From assembly GCA_019203745.1 (NCBI GenBank), contig CP078104.1:558001-622000 (forward strand): DNA of 64,000 nt, given 5' to 3'. The translations under genes were made by a program, and so were the position numbers. Positions within the stretch are counted from its first letter, which is position 1. Each line of letters begins with the position of its first letter. Under the pieces are notes generated by a model. It had not been told where the DNA came from and did no database searches. It saw only the letters and a program-made list of their open reading frames with translations. Positions 44,617 through 55,570 of this stretch are shown in pieces. The stretch comes from Chryseobacterium sp. E1. Its GTDB lineage: Bacteria; Bacteroidota; Bacteroidia; Flavobacteriales; Weeksellaceae.

Positions 44617-44643
44617 AGCCGACAATCTTTGCAGATTATCGGC
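44617..44643 (-). terminator. Terminator of the pirin/FMN reductase unit
   Basis: GCCGATAATCT GCAA AGATTGTCGGC on the minus strand (one mismatch) followed by TTTTTTG, between the FMN reductase and purM. Confidence 0.75.
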
Positions 44644-44772
44644 CGTTATTTTATCTCAGAATTTCAGAGCCCACAATTTTCCCTTTATGAGAAAAAACAT
44701 TGTTTATAGGAGGTCTGAATTTTCATCTCTTTTTTTTTGCAAAAATAGTAATTTTAAATGAATATTCAAATT

Positions 44773-45324
44773 CTATTTTTCAAGGATGGTTTCGATGGCT
44801 GCAATCTTCTTGATTTTTTCTTTTAACTCGTTGTTTTTCTCTTCATTAGAAATTTTTTGAGTTGCTTTATCAAAGTTGTCATTGAAGAAAGGAAGTGAAA
44901 AAGTTTCCACCACATTTCCTCCGTGGAAAGGGAAACGCTTTGATGCTGCTTCCAAAACTCCTGCTCCACCTCTACCTCCTGGCGATGTAGACATCAGCAA
45001 CATAGGAACTTCATTCCATACAGTTCTGTCTTTGATTCTGGATACCCAGTCGAATACATTTTTGAATGCTGTAGAATAGGTTCCGTTGTGCTCTCCTAAA
45101 GAAACCAACAATAGGTTTGCGCCATCAATTTTTGCTGCAAAATCATGAGCTTCCTGCGGAACTCCACCTGCTAATTCTCTTTCATGTTTGTAGATTGGCA
45201 TTTCGAAAGGATTTAAATCAATCACCTCCACTTCTGCATTTTCAAATAATGTTGAGGCATAGGCTACCAACTGTTTGTTCATTGAAGCTTCTGAGTTACT
45301 TCCTGCTATTGCTAAAATTTTCAT
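44773..45324 (-). CDS. NAD(P)H-dependent FMN reductase
   Basis: Intact, 183 residues from the ATG at 45324. Flavodoxin-like fold: MKILAIAGSNSEASMNKQLV (FMN phosphate loop), VSLGEHNGTYSTAFKNVFDW, and STSPGGRGGAGVLE. Reduces FMN or quinone-type acceptors in the cytoplasm. An in-frame ATG 12 codons upstream (MQPFHTVK) gives a tail not typical of the family. Lies 92 bases after the pirin gene on the same strand; the two often occur together in Bacteroidota, suggesting a shared redox-stress role. Confidence 0.87.
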   Translation of the reverse strand: MKILAIAGSNSEASMNKQLVAYASTLFENAEVEVIDLNPFEMPIYKHERELAGGVPQEAHDFAAKIDGANLLLVSLGEHNGTYSTAFKNVFDWVSRIKDRTVWNEVPMLLMSTSPGGRGGAGVLEAASKRFPFHGGNVVETFSLPFFNDNFDKATQKISNEEKNNELKEKIKKIAAIETILEK

Positions 45325-45416
45325 ATGTAGTATTATTTTTACGGTATGAAATGGCTGCATGGTATTTTGACAGCATTTTCACACTCTTTAATTTTTAAGG
45401 ATACAAATTTAGTTTT

Positions 45417-46145
45417 TTATTTAAGATAAGAAGGCAATTCCATTGGGACTTCCATCAATAATATTTCGGCATCTTCCACCGCTTCGATATTAAAGCTCTG
45501 AGTATCCCAGATTCCCAAACCGTCTCTTTCGTTCAGAACACGGTCTCCTACTTTGGCACTTCCTTTTAGAACAAAGGCATAAACCCCGTTTCCTTTTTTG
45601 TTCAGCATATAGTTTTTGCCGTTTCCTTTTTTGAAGTTGGCCAGGTTGAACCATGCATCCTGATGGATCCATACGCCGTCATCATTTTTATTCGGTGATA
45701 AAATCTGCTGGAATCCGTTGATTTTTTCTCCTTCTTTGATGCTTTTCTGATCGTATCTCGGTTCAACATTCTGTTCTTTTGGGAAGACCCAGATCTGAAG
45801 GAATTTCACTTCCTCGTCTTTATTTTTATTGTACTCGCTGTGCATGACACCGGTTCCGGCACTCATCACCTGAATTTCTCCTTTTCTGATCACCGCAGTG
45901 GTACCCATTGAATCTTTGTGTTCCAGATCTCCTTCCAAAGGAATAGAGATAATTTCCATATCCCTGTGCGGATGTGTTCCGAATCCCATTCCCTGAGAAA
46001 CGGTGTCATCGTTCAATACTCTCAAAACCCCAAAGTTCATTCTGTCTCTGTTCTGATAGTTTGCAAAACTGAATGTGTGGTAAGAGTTTAACCAACCATG
46101 ATTGGCATGGCCTCTTGAGTCTGCTTTATGATATACTGTTTTCAT
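45417..46145 (-). CDS. Pirin-family protein (YhhW type)
   Basis: Intact bicupin of 242 residues from the ATG at 46145. Metal-binding set in FGTHPHRDMEIISIPLEG (His, His, Glu) and the second His/Glu in MSAGTGVMHSEYN; start KADSRGHANHGWLNSYHTFS is classic. Some members oxidise quercetin; the physiological role is often unclear. I prefer the ATG at 46145 over 46169 because MKTVYHKADSRG matches the family start. Upstream there is an exact -7 element inside a palindrome. Pairs with FMN reductase. Confidence 0.88.
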   Translation of the reverse strand: MKTVYHKADSRGHANHGWLNSYHTFSFANYQNRDRMNFGVLRVLNDDTVSQGMGFGTHPHRDMEIISIPLEGDLEHKDSMGTTAVIRKGEIQVMSAGTGVMHSEYNKNKDEEVKFLQIWVFPKEQNVEPRYDQKSIKEGEKINGFQQILSPNKNDDGVWIHQDAWFNLANFKKGNGKNYMLNKKGNGVYAFVLKGSAKVGDRVLNERDGLGIWDTQSFNIEAVEDAEILLMEVPMELPSYLK

Positions 46146-46163
46146 TTCTGTGATTATTTTATG

Positions 46164-46175
46164 GTACAAATGTAC
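46164..46175 (-). promoter_or_regulatory. Promoter and palindrome of the pirin unit
   Basis: TACATTTG (46167-46174, minus) is an exact -7 element 21 bases before the pirin ATG, embedded in the near-dyad GTACATTTGTAC. A repressor bound there would block the promoter; this is inference. Confidence 0.4.
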
Positions 46176-46617
46176 GGGATGTGAGCGTTTAAAAAGTTGA
46201 TGTAGGTTAAGAAAGGAAATTAGAGAAGTAAAAAGGGGTGAGAGAGCTCAGAAAGTGAGGATCATTTAAGGTAGGATTACACAAAGACACGATTTTTTAT
46301 TTTAAATATGTTGTTAAGTCGCAAGGATTTTATCTACGATAAAATTTTATACTGGATATTTTTTTCTTCCAATGATTAAACAAGTGCAAGCATCTGTGAT
46401 ATCTGTGAAAATCTGTGGGAGATTATTATAATCTTAAGATCAAAAAAATAATAAGTATACGAAGGATAGATTTTAAGTTTTGGCTAAAGCCGATCAATAA
46501 ATATGGAAAGAGAAAGCGGGCTAAAGCCCACTTCTATTGAATTGTATGATGCTATTTTAAATTAATTTCAAAACACATTACATTACTAATTTCTAACCTC
46601 TAGTTTCTAGTTTCTAA
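46176..46617. other. 442-base intergenic region of repeat remnants
   Basis: No gene seen. From left to right: ACACAAAGACACG and AGTCGCAAGG pieces, three ATCTGTG units near 46391-46420 (ATCTGTGATATCTGTG), the two-stem palindrome at 46477-46541, and a TTTCTAACCTCTAGTTTCTA tract repeated in drifting form at 46588-46620. These look like decayed dispersed elements between the Sus locus and the pirin unit. Confidence 0.5.
46477..46541. repeat. Two-stem GGCTAAAGCC-type repeat, copy 3
   Basis: Stem 1 TTTTGGCTAAAGCCGAT (about 46478-46494) and stem 2 AGCGGGCTAAAGCCCACT (about 46516-46533), then TCTATTGA. Layout matches copy 1 at 23301-23357; stem 2 and its tail match copy 2 at 29966. Confidence 0.65.
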
Positions 46618-47998
46618 TTAAAAATGCACCTGCTTGATTTCTTCTTCAATTTCTTTTGGTGTTTCGTCTTCCGATTTGATGAATATCATGGTAACAATAG
46701 CTCCGATCAGCATGCAAACCCCTCCCACAACAACATAATCGATAGCCATTTTTCCAAAAATATTGCTTACGATAGGACCACCGAAAATCCCGTTGATGAT
46801 CTGCGGGATAACGATGAAGAAATTGAATATTCCCATATAAACCCCCATTTTTCTTTGAGGAATGACTTCAATCAGCATTGCATAAGGCATTGCAAGGATG
46901 CTGGCCCATGCAAAACCTAATCCTATCATGGAAATCCAAAGATTGCTGACATCTTTAATAAAGTACATTGAGATCAACCCTACACCTCCACACAATAAAG
47001 CCAAAGCGTGGGTTTGCTTTTTACCTATCCATTTGGCGATAGGGGTTAACAGAAATGCAAACGGGATGGCCCACAGATTGTACATTCCGAAAAGCTTACC
47101 GGTAAGGTCACCCGCATCATTGAATGCCTTTGAATGGGTATCATCCGGAGAAAGCCCGAAATGATGGGTTGCCAGGGCGCTGGTGGTAAACACCCACATG
47201 GTAAACAGGGCAAACCATGAGAAAAACTGAACAATTCCCAGCTTTTTCATCTGGGCCGGAATTGTGGCAAAGTCTTTAAATATATCTGAAAATTTAGAAG
47301 GTTCCGCAGTTTCTTTTTATCTTCTTCAAATTCTGCAAACTCCTGTGGTGAATATTCTCTGGTTGTAATGATGGTATACAGTATCGCTGCCAAAAGTAAT
47401 CCTGCACCTACATAAAAAGAATAAATCACGTTATCAGCCACAAAGCCTTTGGGAGCAACATTGGACACTCCAAGTTTTGTAAGCCAGTCCGGAAGGTAAG
47501 AACCCAATACAGCTCCTATTCCGATCAGGATCGTCTGTACTGAAAATCCTATAGTTCCCTGATGTTTCGGCAGCATATCTCCTACCAAAGCCCTGAAAGG
47601 TTCCATGGCAATATTAACGGAAGCATCCATCATTGCAAGGAAAATCACGGCCAATAAAAGTGCACTGGCAGCAAACATCTGCGTTACGGAAGCTGCATTC
47701 GGAAGTAGTACCAATCCTATTGCACACAGAATGGCTCCAATTAAAAAGTAAGGTTTTCTTCTTCCCAGCGGACTCCATGTATTGTCTCCCATATGTCCGA
47801 TGACAGGCTGTACAATAAGCCCTGTAACGGGGCTACCAGCCAGAACCATGATAATTCATGAACATCTGCACCTAAATTGGCAAGAATCCGGCTTGCATTT
47901 CCATTCTGCAGTCCAAAAGCCATCTGGATTCCTAAGAATCCCATACTCATATTGATAATCTGAGTAAGTGAAAGTTCCGGTTTTATTTTTTTAGCCAT
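46618..47998 (-). CDS. MFS maltose/maltodextrin porter (SLC45-like)
   Basis: About 461 residues, 12 TM, inner membrane. Start MAKKIKPELSLTQIINMSMG; MFS motif A appears as GHMGDNTWSPLGRRKPYFLIG, given here as GDNTWSPLGRRKPY, characteristic of the GPH/SLC45-like sugar porters. C-terminus KSEDETPKEIEEEIKQVHF is acidic. Frame breaks near 47835 and 47315. As last gene of the Sus locus it should carry glucose or maltose released by GH13/GH97 into the cytoplasm. Confidence 0.87.
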
Positions 47999-48011
47999 TG
48001 CTGTTGTATGA

Positions 48012-48533
48012 TTATTTTGTTTTTAATTCCTCAATCAGCACATCTTCCAGTGCTGTTTTTTCAGCAACTACTTTGTCTACAACGTCATTAGGAACCGTCA
48101 TGGAAAGCACATACTGCTTCACTTTCCACTGTCCGTTGATGTTTTCTACAACTCCTGATCCTCTGCAGATTTTCATCTGGGTATCAAGCAATTCGTCAAA
48201 CCAGGCCAGTTTTCCGTCTTTACTGAAATAAATATTTCTTTTCAGCGCTGTAAAATTCCATGTTTTCTTTTTATCGAAATGTGGTTTTGCCCAAACCATA
48301 AATTCTTTTTTATCCCAGATTTCAGTAGCATCTGTTCCTATAAAGGTAGATTCATCGGCAAAATAATTGAAGTAGGTATTGTAATCTGCTTTGGCAGCAG
48401 CTACATTAAAGGCATCAAGCATTGCACTGATTTCCACCTTTTCTTTATCAAATGTTTTATGAGTTTGTGCTGAAACCATGGTAAACCCAAGTAAGAAAAG
48501 GATCAATGTATGAACAGCTATTAATTTTTTCAT
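48012..48533 (-). CDS. Secreted NTF2-like (DUF4440-type) protein
   Basis: Intact, 173 residues: signal peptide (LILFLLGFTMVSAQT) then an NTF2/SnoaL cone (ISAMLDAFNVAAAKADYNTY, YFADESTFIGTDATEIWDKK, NGQWKVKQYVLSMTVPND). It lies 6 bases from the amylase stop and 13 from the MFS gene, so it is cotranscribed with the Sus genes. Such a protein is not a standard Sus component. It could bind a ligand or metabolite in the periplasm; no catalytic residues are recognised. Confidence 0.75.
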   Translation of the reverse strand: MKKLIAVHTLILFLLGFTMVSAQTHKTFDKEKVEISAMLDAFNVAAAKADYNTYFNYFADESTFIGTDATEIWDKKEFMVWAKPHFDKKKTWNFTALKRNIYFSKDGKLAWFDELLDTQMKICRGSGVVENINGQWKVKQYVLSMTVPNDVVDKVVAEKTALEDVLIEELKTK

Positions 48534-48539
48534 AGATAG

Positions 48540-50393
48540 TTATTTTTCAAGTTCAATGATAAACGAAGTTTTAGCAGGAATTGTTATTCCTTTCTGTAAG
48601 TTTAATTCTTTTCGGAAATAATTTCTTCCCTTTGGAAAAACCTTTCAGGGCTTCTTCAAAATATTTCAGGTCCAGTGTCTGGTCTTTTTATTGTTATTCA
48701 GGATTACCATTACGCTTTCCTTATCATTATATCTGAAATAAGTAAAGACCCCATCTTTAGGAACGAAATTTTTAGTTTTCCCATTGTGAATCACTTCTTT
48801 CCCTTTTCTCCAGTTTAATAATTTCTGTGTAAACTGAAAGAATTCTTTCTGCTCGGGAGTTTGTGATGAAAGATTGAAGGCATTCTGCTTATCAGACTTC
48901 CAGCCGCCCGGAAAATCCCTGCGGATATCAGCATCTCCTCCTTTTTCCTTGTTACCACGCATTCCAATTTCTGATCCGTAGTAAATCTGTGGGATTCCAC
49001 GGACAGTGGATATCAATGTGAGTCCCATTTTGTATGCAGCAGGATCTGCATTAAAGATTTCGTTCCATCTTTCGGTGTCGTGATTTTCAAAGAATACCAG
49101 CAGATTCCGGGTATCCGGGTAAAGAAAATCGCTTGTAAAAGCATCATAAAGCTTTATCATTCCCTTATTCCAGCTTTCTTGCTCCTGTAAGGCTTTAGGC
49201 ATTTCGCTGAACAGTACAAAATCCATTACGGAAGGCAGATTTGAATTGTATCCTGCAGCCTCCCTGTTTTGGAGTCTTTCTGCCAGGCTGAAATGTGACC
49301 GGCAGTAGAGAGCCAGGTTTCGCCTACAATATTAAATTTCGGATATTCATCGGTAATTGCTTTGGCCCATTTTGCCATTGCTTCTTTGTCATTGTAAGGA
49401 TAAGTATCTACACGGAAACCTCCTAGCTCAGCATATTCGATCCACCAGATTGCGTTTTGGGTAAGGTATTTCAGTACCAATGGATTTTTCTGATTGATGT
49501 CCGGCATAGTGGTATCAAACCATCCGTCCAGGGCATATTTTCTATCAATTTCAGAAGCGTTGGTGTCAAATTGAGAAGTTATTTTATAGTTTGATCTTTT
49601 GAAACCGTTTTCACCATCATTAAACCAGTGAATCCAGTCTTTGGAAGGCAGATCTTTGATCATCCAATGTGATACACCCCAGTGATTGGTGACATAATCC
49701 ATCACCAGTTTCATATTTCTCTTATTCAGTTCCTGTGAAAGGGTTTTGTAATCTTCGTTGGTTCCATATCGGGCATCGATTTTGTACAAATCGGTTTGGG
49801 CATAGCCATGATAGGAATATACTTTTTCGTTATCTTCGTTCACCGGAGTCAGCCATATGGCTGTTGCCCCTAATTTCTGAATATAATCGAGATTATTGAT
49901 AATTCCTGCAGATCTCCGCCGTGTCTGCCATTGGGCAATTTACGATCAGCTTTTTCCGTTAAATCCGGACTTGAATCATTCTTTTCGTTACCGTTGGCAA
50001 AACGATCCGGCATAATCAGGTACATTACGTCTTTTGAGGTGTACGATTCACGGCCGGCAGATCCAGGATTCCTTTCTTTCAGTTCGTAGGTATAATTACT
50101 GAGGTTTTTCCCGTTCTTTTTATATTGATCCTGAACTTTGGAACATTGATTTCATTGGTATTGACCGTTATAAAAACATAGTTGGGATTTTCTACTTTCT
50201 GAATGTTTTTGATGGATACCCCATCCGAAAGACTGATCTCATTATTGGCAATTCCTTTCCCGTAAACAAGAATCTGAAGCTCAGGGTTTTTCATCCCTTT
50301 CCACCAAAAAGCCGGTTCTACTCTCTCCAAATTTTGCTGGGAAAAAGCGGCAGAAGCTACGGAAAGGGCTAATGCTAAACATAATTTCTTCAT
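48540..50393 (-). CDS. GH13 neopullulanase/cyclomaltodextrinase, SusA-like
   Basis: About 617 residues. Signal peptide without lipobox (ALALSVASAAFSQQ), so periplasmic; N-terminal cyclomaltodextrinase-type beta domain (PAFWWKGMKNPELQILVYG), then the GH13 barrel: region I MDYVTNHWG, region II GFRVDTYPYN (nucleophile Asp), region III NIVGETWL (acid/base Glu), region IV FFENHDTERW, and a C-terminal beta domain ending SFIIELEK. Hydrolyses maltodextrins entering through SusCD. Frame breaks near 50130, 49910, 49240 and 48680. ATG at 50393 chosen to start the signal peptide. Confidence 0.9.
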
Positions 50394-50551
50394 AATAGAG
50401 TTCAATTTAGCATTAAATTTTTACATATAAACTACTGTGAAACGGAATTTTAATAAAAAATCACAACCTTTTTGAACTGATAAGATTCTTAAAAATTAAA
50501 TATATTCCTGTTTTACAAAAAAATACATCAAAGCAGACAGAAAATAAAATA

Positions 50552-50582
50552 CCCCGGCAATTGAATAATCAATAAACCGGGG
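50552..50582 (-). terminator. Hairpin after the GH97 gene
   Basis: CCCCGG / CCGGGG stem with a 19-base A/T-rich loop between GH97 and GH13. No long T-run, so it may be an mRNA stabilising or partial termination structure within the operon. Confidence 0.5.
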
Positions 50583-50602
50583 CACCTTAGTGTATTTTCA
50601 AA

Positions 50603-52759
<2,157 letters not shown>

Positions 52760-52790
52760 AATGACTATTTATTAACTTTAAAAAATAAAT

Positions 52791-52816
52791 AAAGTGCTGC
52801 GGTAAAGCAGCACTTT
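52791..52816 (-). terminator. Hairpin after the SusE gene
   Basis: Perfect 10-bp stem AAAGTGCTGC / GCAGCACTTT with a 6-base loop, followed on the minus strand by an A/T-rich stretch; likely attenuates susCDE from the enzyme genes downstream. Confidence 0.7.
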
Positions 52817-52839
52817 GCTTTTATATCAGATTAATTCTA

Positions 52840-53943
52840 TTATAACGGTTTAATGGTGTAAACACCTAATTTTAAATCTACAGTGATTTTATAATTTACC
52901 CCTGTACCTGTTAATTTAATATTCCCATTGCCACCTTTAGGAGCAAGATATCCTGTATTGCTATCTGCTTTGATGTCTCCCCACTCAAGTTCTGCCCAAG
53001 CCTGCTGACCTAAAAACTTCAATTGGGTTTCACCAGAAAGTGCAATTGTATGCTCAAATTTACCATTCCCCAGGCTTGTCATTGGAATAGCAGCTCCGGC
53101 ATTCCAGCCATTCACAGAACCTACAAGGTATAGGTTTGCAGGATTCCAGACATTAATTGGAGAAGGAACCGCCTCTATTGTCTTTTTAGCCAGATCTGCA
53201 TCAATTGTAATCTTATACATTCCAGAAGTTCCGGTAAACTGAATATTTTCAGCAGGTGAAGCGATTAAATTTGAAGACCATGTCTTAAAGTATCTGTTAG
53301 AGGCCTGCGTATCAGGAGTATCTAAGCTATAATTATTCGGTCCCCAATCCTGTTGGCCTAAAAACCTGAATGACTTTCCATTTTCAAGATAGGTATAAAT
53401 CGTAGAAATATTTTCCTCCTTGAACAACATCTGTGCACTTCCCGCACTCCAACCCACAGCGGATGCATCTCCTACAATATAGAAAGAAGGAAATTCAGTA
53501 AGATAAGGAGTAACAGTCATTTTCACTGTATTGGAATATAAAACAATACTCCCCACAGAAGATTTCATTCTTACCTCAATTTCATTGGCTTTACCAGGTA
53601 AGAATCCGGCATCAAGAATTATTTTATTAAATGCTCCTACTGTATAAGTAACAGCCTTGTCTAAGGTGGTGACATTTACGCTTGATGCGTTCTTGAAATT
53701 ACTTCCTGCTGCGGCAATCTCAAGAGCATCTTTTACTACCACCTGGGTATTAAATGTTGGATTTTCCCAACTGAACTTGACAGCCTTGTTAGCTTCCGTA
53801 TCTTTTGTCAGCACAAGAGTGGTTGCATCTGAAGACAAACTTGGATTTGAGGTTACATCCAGCGTTACATTATCATCTTTTTCACAGGAAACAACCCAAA
53901 GACCAAGAAGGGTAAGTGCTACTATTTTAAATAAATGTTTCAT
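52840..53943 (-). CDS. SusE-like starch-binding outer-membrane lipoprotein
   Basis: Intact, 367 residues. Lipobox VVSCEKDD (Cys20), an N-terminal SusE-type Ig-like domain (SWENPTFNTQVVVKDALEI), then two tandem starch-binding modules with matching cores: FYIVGDASAVGWS ... FRFLGQQDWGPNNYS and LYLVGSVNGWNAG ... LKFLGQQAWAELEWG. Each FLGQQ-W pattern supplies aromatic binding residues. Surface-exposed glycan-binding lipoprotein of the Sus complex. Lies 21 bases after susD. Confidence 0.92.
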   Translation of the reverse strand: MKHLFKIVALTLLGLWVVSCEKDDNVTLDVTSNPSLSSDATTLVLTKDTEANKAVKFSWENPTFNTQVVVKDALEIAAAGSNFKNASSVNVTTLDKAVTYTVGAFNKIILDAGFLPGKANEIEVRMKSSVGSIVLYSNTVKMTVTPYLTEFPSFYIVGDASAVGWSAGSAQMLFKEENISTIYTYLENGKSFRFLGQQDWGPNNYSLDTPDTQASNRYFKTWSSNLIASPAENIQFTGTSGMYKITIDADLAKKTIEAVPSPINVWNPANLYLVGSVNGWNAGAAIPMTSLGNGKFEHTIALSGETQLKFLGQQAWAELEWGDIKADSNTGYLAPKGGNGNIKLTGTGVNYKITVDLKLGVYTIKPL

Positions 53944-53964
53944 TTTAAATTTCTGTTTTTAAGA

Positions 53965-55557
53965 TTAATAACCAGGATTTTGTGTCAGATTCGGATTTGC
54001 TGCCAAAGCTGAGTTAGGAATCGGGAAAAGATTGTAATTAGCAGAAATTGCGGTACCATCTTTTACTCCACCTTTCCAAGGCCATAGATATGCCCCTCCG
54101 GTAAATTTCTCAAATCTGATCAAATCTGTTCTTCTCTGCCCTTCAAGATTAAATTCTCTTCCTCTTTCTGCCAGTATGAAATCAAGGCTGAGGTTACCTG
54201 CATTAACCTGAGACGCTGTTCTTTTGGTTCTTAATTCGTTTATATATGTCAGAGCTTGCCCTAAATTTGCTGTTGATGCACCTCTTACAGCACATTCAGC
54301 ATAAGTAAGATATGCTTCTGCTAATCTGAACACCGGGAAATCCGATCCTGAAAAATCAGTTGCTTCAGAACTTCCTGTTGTTCTCAGGTTTCTGAATTTA
54401 GTTGAAGGATAACCGTCTGTCCATTTTTTATAATCAGTCATTTCATATTCATGACCAGTCTGCCAGAAAAGTTTCCCTCTCTGATCCAGAGTATTCGTTA
54501 CAGCAGATGAGCTTCCTCCGTTGTAATCTGTCAGGCTGCTTCCAAATAATCCGTACCATGCTTTTGTAGCTCTGTGGCCTCCCCATCCGTCACCTTTAAT
54601 TCCAAGAATAGCCGGGTTGAGTGTGGAAGGAGTTCCTCCTGTATTTCCATTAATAATATAAGTAGAGTTACCGTAGCTCTGAGTACCTATAGGATCTGCA
54701 ATTAAAGGAAAAATAATTTCAGATGACGTATTATTATCAGCAGAAAACATTTTAACATAATTAGTTTCCAATGAATAACCACCTTCATCGATTACTTTTT
54801 TAGCATAAGTAGCCGCATCATTCCATCTTGCCGTACCTGTATATACCTGAGCGTTGAGATACAATCTTGACAATAACATCTGTACGGTAGCTCTGTTTAC
54901 ATGACCATATTCTGTAGTTTTTGCAATAGTAGGTTCAATAGCCAACAATTCACTTTCTACATAATCAAACAGTTCTTTTCTTGATGACTGTCCTTTTGGA
55001 ACCGGATTTGCCAGATCCTTTTCTGTAACAATCACACCTTTTCCGAAGCAATCAATCATATAGAAATAAGAAAAGGCCCTGATAAATCTTAGCTCACTGA
55101 TATACTGATCTTTATTATTAATATTTACTTTTCCAAAAGCATCAATCAATGCATTAGCCTGAGGTACTGTATAATATACTCTGTCGAAAAGATATCTGAA
55201 AAACTTATTATCTGCTGTCCAGTTGGCTGTTGTAGTCAATTGGTCCAAACCATTGTCTCCCCATCTGTTCTTCATTCCGTCCGCTGTGAAGTCTTCAAGA
55301 TTGATAATTCCTCTCAGAAATACGGTTTCACCTTTGTCATCCCCGGTAATATCTGCTTCTCCCGGTCCTTTTGCACTGGACATAGATAAAGATGCATATA
55401 CCTTAGCCAGAAGACCATTTGCAGCATTAGGCTGTGATTCAAGTAGCTGTTCCAGGGTCAAAAGATATTCAGGCTCTGTATTCAATTCATTCAGACATGA
55501 AGTTGTAGAAATCAGTGCGAATGATAATAGTATAATTTTAAATTTATTAAGTTTCAT
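53965..55557 (-). CDS. SusD/RagB-family starch-binding lipoprotein
   Basis: Intact, 530 residues. Signal with lipobox STTSCLNEL (Cys21), TPR-like helical repeats (ELRFIRAFSYFYMIDCFGKGVI is family-typical, quoted here as RFIRAFSYFYMIDCFG), and the C-terminal RagB region FNLEGQRRTDLIRFEKF with the end FPIPNSALAANPNLTQNPGY. Forms the hinged lid over the SusC barrel and delivers maltodextrin. Starts 13 bases after susC. Confidence 0.95.
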   Translation of the reverse strand: MKLNKFKIILLSFALISTTSCLNELNTEPEYLLTLEQLLESQPNAANGLLAKVYASLSMSSAKGPGEADITGDDKGETVFLRGIINLEDFTADGMKNRWGDNGLDQLTTTANWTADNKFFRYLFDRVYYTVPQANALIDAFGKVNINNKDQYISELRFIRAFSYFYMIDCFGKGVIVTEKDLANPVPKGQSSRKELFDYVESELLAIEPTIAKTTEYGHVNRATVQMLLSRLYLNAQVYTGTARWNDAATYAKKVIDEGGYSLETNYVKMFSADNNTSSEIIFPLIADPIGTQSYGNSTYIINGNTGGTPSTLNPAILGIKGDGWGGHRATKAWYGLFGSSLTDYNGGSSSAVTNTLDQRGKLFWQTGHEYEMTDYKKWTDGYPSTKFRNLRTTGSSEATDFSGSDFPVFRLAEAYLTYAECAVRGASTANLGQALTYINELRTKRTASQVNAGNLSLDFILAERGREFNLEGQRRTDLIRFEKFTGGAYLWPWKGGVKDGTAISANYNLFPIPNSALAANPNLTQNPGY

Positions 55558-55570
55558 TGTGTATCAAATT

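Noticed and set aside
44491..44772. Purine riboswitch upstream of purM
   Set aside because: No purine-aptamer core with paired loops was seen; the gap is explained by repeats and a simple terminator hairpin.
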